A DNA stretch of 64,000 nt, taken from NCBI GenBank assembly GCA_916613615.1, contig OU744721.1:76327060-76391059 (forward strand), in the 5' to 3' direction. Position 1 is the first letter of the stretch. Every line of letters begins with the position of its first letter. Below are positions 1-12,600 of this stretch, piece by piece. Under the pieces are notes generated by a model. The model made no database searches, was not told where the DNA came from, and saw nothing but the letters and a program-made list of their open reading frames with translations. The translations under genes were made by a program, and so were the position numbers. The stretch is from Steromphala cineraria (lineage: Eukaryota > Mollusca > Gastropoda > Trochida > Trochidae).

Positions 1-2249
1 TACCGTGTGTTATATTTTGAACTAGGAATGTCGCCTTAAACTACGATAAGTGAACTACAGGACGTCAATTCTCGTGTTTCTTAGTTACGCTGCCCCTTAC
101 AGTAAAAACATACTTTAGTTTCTAAGCTTTTCTCATGTTGTAATTTTTTTAATGAAAGTGGAGATTAAACAACAAATCTGAAATGATAAATTTCAGTGTG
201 TATCCTGTTCAATGTTTATGTTTTGAAATAAATTTTTAAAAGTTTGATTTTACAAACAACAAGTATATTGTGTTTTAAATAAACACAACAGAAGCCTCTA
301 TATTACATATGTTTCTCCTCCGTTTTAATGTCATATATAGCCTGACATAAAGTTAGAAACATGTCCATCACAACAGATTTGTTTACAATCAGGTCTATTC
401 TTATCCCAACATAATCAGTAACATAAACATATCGATGACAGGAGGATATATTTCACACAATGTAAACCGTTACACCTTGCACCTTACATATTATCATTTT
501 CCAATACAAAGACGTAAACTCTCTTAACGAGCAATTAAGAGAGATCATTTCCAAAATTAAAAAAGGAAACCCACATTACGTACCGTTTAATCAGAGGCTC
601 TCTATCTTATCCTAACTGGAAAGTCTCTGATTAAATCAAATCTACTACTAATCGCTTTCATCCCAATTCACAGTCTTAAACCAATAGGTTGGACACATAA
701 GAAGCAGTTGATTCTAATCTTTGTTCAAGTAGATTATCATAACATATAGAAACAAGCCTTGTAAACCCTATTCCAATATTACACATAAGATAAATACCTC
801 TAGCCTCGAATAAAACAACTGTCTTAAAAACGTGGTATATAAGAAACCAAACAAATCATGAAACGAACCCAATTCAGGAATCTTGTATTCATTGAATTAC
901 TAGGTATAACGAATAGGTTAATTAAAAGCAATAAATCCTATCTCCGTATAATACAAAACACTTTATCTCCAACCTGTAAACAAACATGTATATATTACTT
1001 TCTCTTGTCATACTAGTTACCAAACGTCTACCATAAAACATGAGTGTCTTCAACCGATTAAATCAATTGGAAAAACAAATTAGTATCATCTAATAACTCA
1101 ATATTGGGTATATATCTCACCTGTAGCGTTCTGCTATCTCCAGGTAGATACAGGTACGTGTGTCTATATCCAGGTATGACGCCGACTAATCTGCCAAGTT
1201 ACCTGAGTGTCTGAGCCGGGGTCGTATATTGTGACCCCTTTCTTTCTGTGTACATGGTTTGTAAGTAAACCGTTCTAAAGCTTTAGGTTTCTCTGAGCTG
1301 TGCTATCTAAACCCCGAGATCAGTGTCTGTTGTACGCTCCTTCAGTTTTTTGTAAGTCTTCTTACGTCATATTTTGTCCATAAGTCGTTTTGACTTATTG
1401 ATCATTGGTCGGTCTTTTCGTACATGTATTAGTATTTGCTATTTTATAAAACTATTACTATACGATATTTTGTTTTCTGTTTGTGTATATCCATCTAGAA
1501 CTCAGTAACTGTTATATATTATTCACAGTTGTAGTTTTCATTCGTGTGTGTGTTAAACTCAATTAATTCAAGAAGCACCCTGTTCACCTTTATTTATTTC
1601 GACTTTTTATTGCATAGCTACAAAATAAGCAACACGTGCCTACCCTCAATTCAAAATCACAGGATGCGTCAGTTATTCTAGAGAAATGGTTAATACATGA
1701 ATACGAAATAAGAATCCTGTAATTAAGATTCACATGTCAAATGATGCATGTAAATTAGGGCTCTAATTTCTTTATAATATAATACTCAAACATCCCTAAG
1801 ACATTTCGAATGAATGCGAATAAAAGACAATAAACCAAGATGACTTTCCCTAATCAAAGAATGGTATTTTGTGCATGCTGGTATAATGAAATAGTTAATT
1901 ATTTGTTTGATGTGGTATGGTGTCCATGGAAAGTGTACTACTGGGTAACCTGCTACTATATTAAGATGAAGAAAGTAAAATTCTGTTGTCGTTTTAATTT
2001 CTTTAACTAAAATGATAATAACAGTCATTTCTATGTTACAAAATCTTTCTGATATAACATAAAACAATGCAAGAACTTTTTTAAATGTATAACAGCATTT
2101 TAAACAAATATAACAAACTTTGCTATCTTCCTATCTAAATATATGTTAATTATACAAATGATTTTTACAAAAGCTATACATCTTCACATTGTAATCATCG
2201 TAAATCCCTTCAAAATTGAAACATAAGAACATGAGGTTATGTGATTTCA
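1..2249. other. Non-coding region downstream of the saposin gene
   Basis: AT-rich, no supported gene. One GC-richer stretch (about 1121-1330) could be a first exon and promoter of a minus-strand gene outside the window: a good donor (ACAG/GTGAGA at 1121/1120) and a TATA-like AATATACG near 1226-1233 about 105 bases upstream of the donor. No start codon is seen in that putative exon. Confidence 0.3.
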
Positions 2250-2255
2250 TTTATT
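2250..2255 (-). terminator. Candidate polyadenylation signal AATAAA of the multi-saposin gene
   Basis: TTTATT on the plus strand reads AATAAA on the minus strand, about 340 bases after the stop codon, and is the first perfect hexamer downstream of it. The sequence between is AT-rich without coding potential, consistent with a 3' UTR. Confidence 0.45.
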
Positions 2256-2595
2256 CCGTATATATACAAATCATTTCCAAATCACCATTTGCACCGATTA
2301 TATTAAAGAGTCTATATACAAAAGTGAAGACATCGATAGATTAATTTTCATTATATGAAGTAAGAATATAAAGTTTGATAGGTTTAGTAATGTGAATGAA
2401 AGTAACATATGAAGGTAACAAATGAAGATCACACAGAAGAAACATATTTAAGGTACGAGTTCAATGATACAGAGGTCTCTAGCAGGTATCATAAACTTAT
2501 GCTGTTCCGAGTAACGATATTTACTCGCTACCTCTTATAGACACACAATGATGCCCAAGAAAGAAACTCATAAATTTGGTTTCCTAGTAACCGAT

Positions 2596-3658
2596 TCAAG
2601 TGCAGGCTTTAATGGCCTTGCAGACGCTTTCAGGTGATAGCTTCCCGTTGACAATCTCATTCCAGATTTTGGGGAAGTTCGGATCAACGAAGTCCAGACA
2701 CTTGAACAGAAGGGTGGGAAACGTTAAATTAAGATATAGTTAGATTTTATTGTTAAACCAACACTTATATTTAATTCTACAATAAATTTTAAAAACCAAA
2801 TGATACATAGCAATAAACACAAGAGATCGATTAGGAATTCGATTAGTAGTAATTGCATTTTATTATTTTTGAAGTAAAATATGAAATAAAGAGGTATGAA
2901 ACAGGCTGTAACCAAATGAACATTTACACCGTATTTGATAAATGATTATTAAAATTCATTTATATTTTCATATCTTCACACTTGAATATTGTATTTGTTA
3001 AAGTTAAATTTTTAAACTTTATCCTGACCAGTTGTATCCTTTATTTGGTAAACTAAGTAAACTTAAAGATTTGAGTGATGTTACCTTCTGGTCTGTGGGT
3101 GGAGGGAGACGGTGACACACGTCATCGAACTGTTTCTTTGCTTTCCCCTGAAGAATGAAGTCAAATTGGTAACTTGTATATCGATAAACCATAAAAGAGC
3201 TTTAAGAAGGGGTATTTTGATAATCATTTATGTTTGATTTTGACACCGTGTACATCAAGTGTGTATATAGCTGAAGTGTTTTGACTAAATATATTATCAT
3301 AGATTTTGCACTAGAAGTCATATGTTATGTTGATTGATGTAAACATATTTATTAAAATATTATATAATATGATAATAAACAAATATAAAATACATATGTA
3401 TCACAATTAAGAATTGGAATATGACCAATATAACATATACCAATACATCATCATGAAGCATAATTTCAAGAAAAAAACGCAAGGAGAGTCTGATAAAATG
3501 TCAAGGGTTCACAATTCTGAGTTAAATCACCTCGTCTCCGTCGATACCCTTGTCTATGAAGCCGATGAGTCCCTTACAGATGGTGCACTCCGCCTTGCCC
3601 TCCAGGGCGCCCTGCTCGATACTGCGTGATATACGGGATATACGGGCCAGCTGCACAT
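2596..3658 (-). CDS. Exons 33-35: C-terminal saposin module 13 (residues 1057-1154) and stop
   Basis: Exon 33 (3531-3658) encodes an Arg/Ser-containing lead (ARISRISRSIEQGALEGKAE) and the first cysteine pair CTIC. Exon 34 (3085-3147) gives cysteine 3 in DDVCHRLPPPTDQK. Exon 35 (2596-2700) begins with cysteine 4 (CLDFVDPNFPKIWNEIVNG) and ends SVCKAIKACT-stop. Six cysteines with standard spacing. Like module 1 it is split into three exons and lacks sequons, so the terminal modules resemble each other in gene structure. No saposin A-type domain follows the last cysteine. Confidence 0.88.
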
Positions 3659-6600
3659 CTGAAACTGGAAGCCGGTATTTTCTTACTAATTTATATCATT
3701 TGACATGCGATGATTCTTTAAACATTTTTTCATGATTGTTCTATTATTTTGATTTACATCTGAATGACTTTGTGTAAGTTGTTTTCGAGAAATATCTTTC
3801 TAGACTATTCAGATATCAAAAATCAATGTTTCTGGATATCAAGTTTCTACTGTGGAATTACTGTTTAGTTTTTCCTTCAAATTTTTCAAAATAATGAAGT
3901 CGTTTTACATAAGTGGCATGTTTTGTTTGTATTTCACTTCAAACTGATGGAATCTCCATAATAGCAGGTGTACCTTTTAGCGTCTTTGAGAGGCATTTTA
4001 GAAGTTGGAATGATGATAATGAAGAAACATATAAGGATGACAACTGCTTTATTCACGATAAGCGACGTTTCGACATAGTACCTTTTGTTGCATCACAGGC
4101 GTGGATTGCAGTACAAGCCTTGGAAGCGTTGAACCCGTGGACCAGTTGTTTGACCAGCAGAGGCGCCATCAGGTGACACTGGAATGTTTAACATGAATAA
4201 GCTTCTCAGATCTTAGACCTCAGAGATGTTTCAATAAAACAGGATATATATCGATCAAGTACTTGTTTTAAAGTTATGATGCATCAGTTTGTCATAAGTA
4301 ATAAATCAATGCTGTAAATGGAGAAACCTCTATGTATTCATGTAAAGCTGATTCAGTGCACTGTTCCATCAACCATTCTTCGTCTTAATATTACTCTTTA
4401 TCAATATTAATTGACGGAATTACATTTCTTTAATTGGTTTGTTGTAAGCAGGCACCGAGGTCAGCAAATTAAGATATTGATTACCACTGAATATATTGAA
4501 ATATATACATGTTCTTCATTTCTTAATTTTAACAATAGATTTTAAAAATGTTAATGGCATTGCCTTAATGAATGTGCATTTACATAATTGGATATTTTGT
4601 ACCCATATTCATTTCTTTTATCAAAACACGTATCCGTCTATACAAACCTCTAGCTGTAGAGCGGAAGGTAGGGTGGCGCAGATCTTGTAGATGGTGGAGT
4701 TGATGGCGGCCTCGGAGTGGTTGTTCTTGAGGTAGGTGTCCAGGGTCTTCACCAACAGGGTGCACAGCTCACATGTTATGGCGCTCTCCTGGTGGGAAGG
4801 AATATAAATGTTAATATCAGATTAAAAGACTGATTGACTATGACAATACGCAACAAGGGTCTTCACCAACAGGGTGTACATCTCTCAGGTTCTAGCTCTC
4901 TCCTGATGGAGAGGGAGGGTTCAAATATTTGTTTAATAAGGTAATCCGTACATGATGAATTAAAAAAAGTTGTATATATATTATATAAGGTCATTGTATA
5001 TGTTAAATATGGTACATGTAATTTGTATATTTAAATAAAGTAATTGTATAAATAAAGGTATCCTTTTAGATTACTTAAGTTGTATATGTTAAACGAGATA
5101 ATTTGTATGTTAAGAGGGATGATTTGCATATGTTGAATGAAGTAGTTTTTATTTATTAAATCAGATAGTTTGTATATGTAAAAGGAGGTAATGTGTATAT
5201 GTTAATTGTATATTTATGGTAAATGGGGTTTCTATAAGTTTAATGAGATAATTTGTATATATTAAATGATGTATTGCTTATATGTTGAATACGGTAATTA
5301 TTGCATCTTGCATATTGCATATTGCAACCTGTAAAACAGCAAATTATTCCCCTTACCATACCCAATACCCCTATTGAAATATGTTCAAAGTTAATTGAAT
5401 AGAAACTTAGCCATTTCATCGTTCTGAATTATAAATTTAGTCAAATCTCGGGACACCTACCGGTTCCTTGAGGATAGCAGAAGCTTCTTGAGCCAGCTCC
5501 TCCATGCCTTCTGGTACAGGGTGTCTCTCTTCACAGGTTATCCCACACAGCTTCTTGAACTCCTGGTAGAGACATACAGCATTCATAAGGGAGGCATTGG
5601 GCTTGTTTTTAAGAAATACATATCCTAACAACAGGGATGGATTTTTGTTTGGGAGGGGATTTGTCCTTTTTTGGTATCAAAGGTACATTGAAATGGGAAA
5701 TTTGCATCAAAGAATATGTATTCGCAGGAAGTTTAGCATATTTAATGAATTTAGGTTCCCTGCCCAGACTCGAACTATATGCTTGTATCATGTGAGGGAG
5801 ATACAACTGAACATTAACTAAATCTGGAACTTTCTTGGGAATGTATGCAACCCCGCATTCCCTTCTGGATCCGCCACATTACAAGATCGCCGGCTTTATA
5901 CGAATATATGCTACATGTATCTCAGATTTAATGCGAATGATGTTTGATGAACACATAGATTGGAAACAACTGATTATTCTTTAAACTGCTGGTACAAGAA
6001 TACATATCATAATGTCATTGAATATGAGCAATTTTAATGATACCTGTTGCGATGTAGATATCTTGTTAAAGATATGTCAATACATATGGTATGTCTGGTT
6101 ACCTCTGGGAAGGTTTTCTCCAGGCTCGACTCGCACACCTCACAGGTCAAGTGTTGAAATACAGCCTCCTCGTTTGCTGTTGTAGAAAATGGACAATATA
6201 TTAAATCCTTTACCATAGAAGCTTGTAACCAAAACAAGACCATACATATAAAACGGAAGAAAATTTTGAAATGTAAACTCAATTAAAACATATAAAACGG
6301 GAGAAAATTTTGAAATGTAAACTCAAAACATATAAAACGGGAGAAAATTTTGAAATGTAACCTCAAAACTAGTTATCAGAACAGATAGTAGACTAATTAG
6401 TTTCACTTGTGGTAATTATTTAAATGATATTATCTTGAGATGTGAGTACAATTATGTTAAAACCAACCATGTGTACATACTGGGAAATGATCAATTTACA
6501 AGTTGCCCTTAATAATGTATTTGTAATAATCCTGGGTAAAGTGAATGGTCGAGAATGATCTCTTTTGAAAACCTCAAAGTTGAAATTGTAATATCAATAG

Positions 6601-9600
6601 TGATTATAAATATATTTACCGGTACAGAGTTTTATCCGTTCACATGTCTTATTAGGGTCAATACCCTGTGACAATGCCTCAACTAGTTCCGGGGCAAACT
6701 TTAGGCACTAAATATAAGATTTTATACCATTTATCATATTCCTATAATATACAAAAAATATTAATTAAACCGTTTAAATTGTAAAAAATCGACATGCTAT
6801 TTCTTTATTTACTGGATCAAAGAATTAATCTTTAATCAGTAGATCTCCGAATCAAAGATTAGCAAAGTAATAAGAAAGGTATACACGATGTAATTGCCTC
6901 TGGAGATCAAATGCACGTCGTCATGCCCTTATTGTCTATATTAATTTATTGTAGATTTAATTCTTTATCCAATTGATAAAATATAACACCTTTCTCCAAA
7001 TACTATTCTTTGTAGGCAATTCGCGTCTTTAAATTCAATGTATAATCAGAGATGTAATTGACTATATTATGATGCCAACTCACGGTAGATTTAAGAGGTT
7101 CGGGCAGACCTAGACAGACCCTGAGAATGGTCGTGTTAACGTACGCATCAGTTGAGTTCTTCTTGAGGAACTTGTCCACGCTTTTCATGACTAACTCACA
7201 CAAGTGGCACTCGGGGGTCTTGAAGAGTTTGAATACAATGGAAATGTATTTGTTTCGTAAAATTTTAGACAAGAGGTTTTCGCTGATCGTTTTATATTAC
7301 AAATACCCACATGAGTTTTCATTGTACAACTATATATAACTATATATATTTATTGATGTATTACATTCTTTATTATTTTGAAGATTGCATTATTTATTTG
7401 GTCAATAACGAGGCGTTTTATTTGCAAAAATAATCAGATTTTAATCAAACTTCACTCACCACATTTTCTTTGCCTTCTTGCATTTTAGATTTTCCTGAAG
7501 GGAAAAGAATAAACTTCTATCTTTTATGATATTTTATCGTATCGAGACCATCTACTGAGCGCCTTCAAAAGGGAGACTAAAGTCAAGTTGTTACTTTTAA
7601 ATTACCAGAGAGTTTTTTGGCTAACCCAGCCTACGTGCCAAGTTTGGCGTGTGTGAAGACAGAGTTGTGGACCAATACGAAGTTTTCTTTGCTTTTGCTT
7701 TTTATTATTCTTGCGACATTACTATAACAATTATTCATTTCCCATTATGTACACAGGTTATGAAGCATATAAAGGAATGAAAACTACACTTTACTATGCA
7801 AATATTACCAAGACCCACCAGAACACAGTCCGATCTTGGTGCAGGCCTGTTTAGGGTCAAATCCTTCGGCCAGGATCTTGATCAACTGGGGAGCGAAACT
7901 GTTGCACTGAAACAATATCAAACACTGAATGATAACCGTCTTGATGCATAAAACTATAATCATACAAGTTTTTACTTGTCGTGTATACACCATTCTCTCC
8001 CCTACAGAGGCAGCTCAGTCATACCCGAGTTAGCCTCTCTTATATTACGCCAAGATCCTGGGGTTCCGGTACTACCGTAGATTGCCCTAGCGGCAAATAG
8101 GTGTAACTTGAGATCTCCCTTATTTGCAGCTAACGAAAACACCTTTTGGATATCCACGACTTGGCGAATTCCCATCGATCGTATAGTGACTTGTGAGAGG
8201 GAAACTATTTGAAAATCAGATATGGATAGGGGTTTTCATTAGAAACATACTGTTTTATAATTGTGTAAATTGTTATTTGCTTTATGATGAATTCTATTTT
8301 AATAATTTACCAAATAAAAACTAATGAGAAGGTAAAAAGCGATGTTTTTATAAGGAAGAGTTATCTCCCCTGGATGTTAAATTTTAACGATAGCTTTGCC
8401 GAACAACACGGGAATAGTCGAGCTTTTGCGAATGACCACTTTTGAAATGGCGTCGCTGATTGCGCAACTCACTTCGATTGCCTCAAATCAGATTTCTACC
8501 TTTCTATCCCGTGTATTAGCCGTAATAGAACAGAGGCTTACTCGGGTATGACTGAGCTGCCTCTGTGGGGAGAGAATGTGTATACATACACTGAAAAGTA
8601 TTGAAACTTTGACAGTAATGATGAAAAGGCGCTTACTGTTGTAAAAACCCTAAAAAGATCTTCATTTTGAAAATATTCATTAAGAAAAATAGTTGAAATA
8701 GAGTGTTCGAATAAGTCTCACCATGTCCTTAAGAGGTTCTGGCAGGGAGTTGCACAGTTTGGTGATGGTGGCGTTGATGGCTGCCTCGGTGTGGTTGTCC
8801 TTGAGGTAGGTGTCGATAGTGTTCACAACGAACTGGCACAGCTCACATCCGGGACCCTGAATATGTAAATTGAAAAATTAAACGGACCCTTATTTATTGA
8901 GATGCAAACAGTCCTGAATATAGAACATTTTAAATATCAAACATCATCATAAAATATCACCAGTAATATGATTAAAAAGTGTTTGACACTAACTTTAAGA
9001 TTTTTATATCATGAACACTACTATAGATGGTTTTAATTACAATTTGGCACGCCGCGATATAAGTGAAAAACCCTTGAAAGCGGCGATAAACCCCATATCA
9101 CCTCACCTCACCTCACAATTTGGCACAATTAAGAGCATTGGTCTTATTACAATGGTGTGTATGTCTGCATATGCCTGTTTAAACTTCGATTTACATGTGA
9201 AATTATTTCTTTTTGCTTTCAAAATGTATGTACGATATGGTCAAAATGATTCTCATTAAAAGAAGAAAATGTTGTGTTTGAGCTGATATCATATGTTGTA
9301 GTTCTATCTTTTGTGAATACGTTTCCGTCCAAGTAGCTAAGTAGTAGAAATAATGTTTGAAAAGTAAATGTAAAATTGAAGGAATAATGTGTGAAAAGTA
9401 AATGTAAATTGAAGGTGAAAAGTAAATGTAAAATTGAAGGAATAATGTGTGAAAAGTAAATGTAAAATTGAAGGAATAATGTGTGAAAAGTAAATGTAAA
9501 ATTGAAGGAATAATGTGTGAAAAGTAAATGTGAAATTGAAGGAATAATGTGTGAACAATAAATGTGACGATTGCTTTCTTTTGCATTGTGCATTTTACAT

Positions 9601-12600
9601 TTGTGTTGTTAGATACATATCTCAAATCATAAAATGGTGACAGTTGTTCATTAGCACCAATATCAATGTTCAAGGTTTCTGCACAGCACCATGCACTTTT
9701 GTAACGACCAATCAGCTTTTAAGTAAAGAACGTGTAAGGTATTCCAAAATAAATGAAGGCATCGTTTTACAACCTAATGGATGGTTATTCGGATGTGTAT
9801 AAGTGTATCTGTCTAAGTGTAACATTAAAAGTGGTCATGAAATTTCTTGTCAGGTTAATCTTTCATACTGAAGCAACTTACTGGAAGGTCGAAGAAGTGC
9901 TATATTCATTGCCCTTCAGAACAGTTATAATTATTATGCCTTACATGATAATGTGTACATGTGAACAACGTAGACCTGAAGAGTTCCAAAGTGTCCAAAA
10001 ACAAAACACATTCTTAATTTTTAAGATGAATTTATTCGTACATATAGTGGGTGATGTTAAAGCTTGAACAAAGATAATGAAAACCATTCAACCATTGCAG
10101 TGAGTGCCTAATCATAGTTTGCGATGACTCCAAGGAAGTAAACATTGAATATATAAATACATCACACACTTTTTGATGTGTAATCTCTACATATACATCT
10201 ACTAGATGACGTGCTTACAGAAATTATGTATAACAATTTGAAAGCTTCAAACTCTTAAGAGATTATTTGATGAAATGATAAACAAGTGGGTTATTATATC
10301 AAAAATGGGTATTTGACTAAAATTTTGGAATTCAAATGATTAAATATGTATTGATCATAAGATGTGAACTTGTTATAATCAGAAATTTCAGATGAAATTT
10401 TTATCAGATGAGTGAAATCGTAGAGTGTCCCCTTGGGTTCATGTATTGACTAGTCTCAAGCTCAAATTCTACATTTTATGAGTATTCGATGACCGAGCCT
10501 GCCCTGACTAAGTCATGGCAAACGGAATGCTTATTCAGTAGTGAACTTGGTGTTCCCTTGGGTCAAAGTACAGTAGAACACGGACATAGCGAACACGGAT
10601 ATAGCGAACAATAAGATATAGCGAAAACAAATTCAAGTCCCGTCCCTATATAATATCATTAAATTTTATATGCGTATAGCGAACGTAATTCTTTGGTCCC
10701 TTGGAGTTCGTTGTAACCGAGTTCTACTGTACTGTCTATTCTAAAACACGTTTTATAAGTATTCGATGACCGAGCTTGTCCTGACTAAGTTAAGGGACAA
10801 GAACCCCTATTCTCTACTGACTGCAAGAACTTGATGTTCCTCCTGTTCCTCTGGATGTTCTTCTTCCGGTTCTTGAACGTGTTCTCCAGCTGAATCAGAG
10901 ATATTGATAATGCTTAAAGGATTACGACAACAATGATAGATGACTTGGTTCAATTTAAAAACCAAATTCATTACAAAAGATGAAAATCTCTAACAAAGAA
11001 TATACATACGCTTTATTCATTTACGAATGTTTTTTCAATTAAAAATTACGATTTATTTCAAAAGATCAAAATCTCTTGAACATACTCTCTTGTTGGTGTC
11101 TTATGGTCGCTAACCGTATTAATTTTGACTTACCTATAAAAATATCTAATACGAAAAACAACTATTTATTGTGTTAGTTGCATAAATCCAATGGTTTAAG
11201 TGAAAACTCGTTTTATCGTTTTATGATAGATAAAGATTATAGTTTGCCGATTATTATAGTCGTTCCTCTTCCTCTTCTTAAGATAGAACTAGCTACGAAA
11301 CATTTAAATTGTGAAAATCCCACGTCTCAAGTTAAATTGACCCTGTAAAGTAATTTAATTGCTTCAACAGGGCCATTACGAACGGAAAAGCGTTTGAGTG
11401 ATTTCTTAATTGTTTCTTAGTTGCTATTAGAGGTTTCTTAGTTGTTATTCAAACACTTACTGGCACACAGTCCGATCTTAGTGCAGGCCTGTTTAGGATC
11501 AAATCCTTCGGCCAGGATCTTGATCAACTCGGGAGCGAATCCATTGCACTGAAACAATATCAAACACTGAATGATAACCGTCTTCATGCATAAAAGTATA
11601 ATCATAAAAGTTTGTTATGTCTTGTATAAAATAAACATGATGTCAGGAATAAGATACTTCATTACTGGCTGAAATTTTGACTAAGCGGCGCCTACCAATG
11701 ACCAACTAACTTAATGATAAGAACGGAATAGATTAATAGATGTTATACTTGTAAACAAAAATTTATATTTTTATTGCATTTTCATGAAATAATTAACAAG
11801 AATTTCTTGAAGACAAAAGTAAGAAAACATACAGTATCTTTGAGAGGTTCTGGCAGGGAGTTGCACAGTTTAGTGATGGTGGCGTTGATGGCTGCCTCGG
11901 TGTGGTTGTCCTTGAGGTAGGTGTCGATGGTGTTCACAACGAACTGGCACAGCTCACATCCCGGACCCTGAATACGTAAATTGAATATTGAACGGACCCT
12001 TATTTATTGAGATGCAAACAGTCAAAAGAACAATTCCTTTTCAAATCCGATTGCACCTGTATTTAGTTTATATATAGGATATTAGGCCGTGAAACCCAGG
12101 GAATAGGCAATTCCGAATATGGGCACGACATAAACTGCCGAGCTAAAGAAAGTATAACAGTTAATAATGTCAAACAAACAAATACCAACGAACGTTTTAA
12201 TGAAATTTACATACAATAATATGTGCATGACTACTGGAGTGACAATTTATGAAGTGCAACACCTTGAGTGTTCAAATGTGCGGATGTCCCCATAATATCG
12301 AAAAACACGTTTTGCACGTGCAGCTACAACATTGTGCATCGTTAGTGACCTCACTGACAGTTAATGTGTACGTGTAACATACAGCTAATGGAAACACACC
12401 TTGAAAATGGCCAGGTTAACGATGGAACAGCGCGAGAGGGCCATAGGCATGAGCCAAATGGGGGCATCGCAACGCCATATTGCAATGAGGTTTAATTGCA
12501 CGGCCACAACGATCAATAAGTTGTTACAACGTGTTAAACAGACTGGCAGCACTAAGGACAGGGCAAGATCAGGTCGACCACGAGTCACGACACCCCGCGA

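Noticed and set aside
3414..3735. Plus-strand frames of 60-70 codons
   Set aside because: They are antisense to exon 33 of the saposin gene.
9203..9673. Minus-strand frame of 156 codons and overlapping frames
   Set aside because: They are produced by a 34-bp minisatellite lacking stops in these frames; no conserved domain or splice support.
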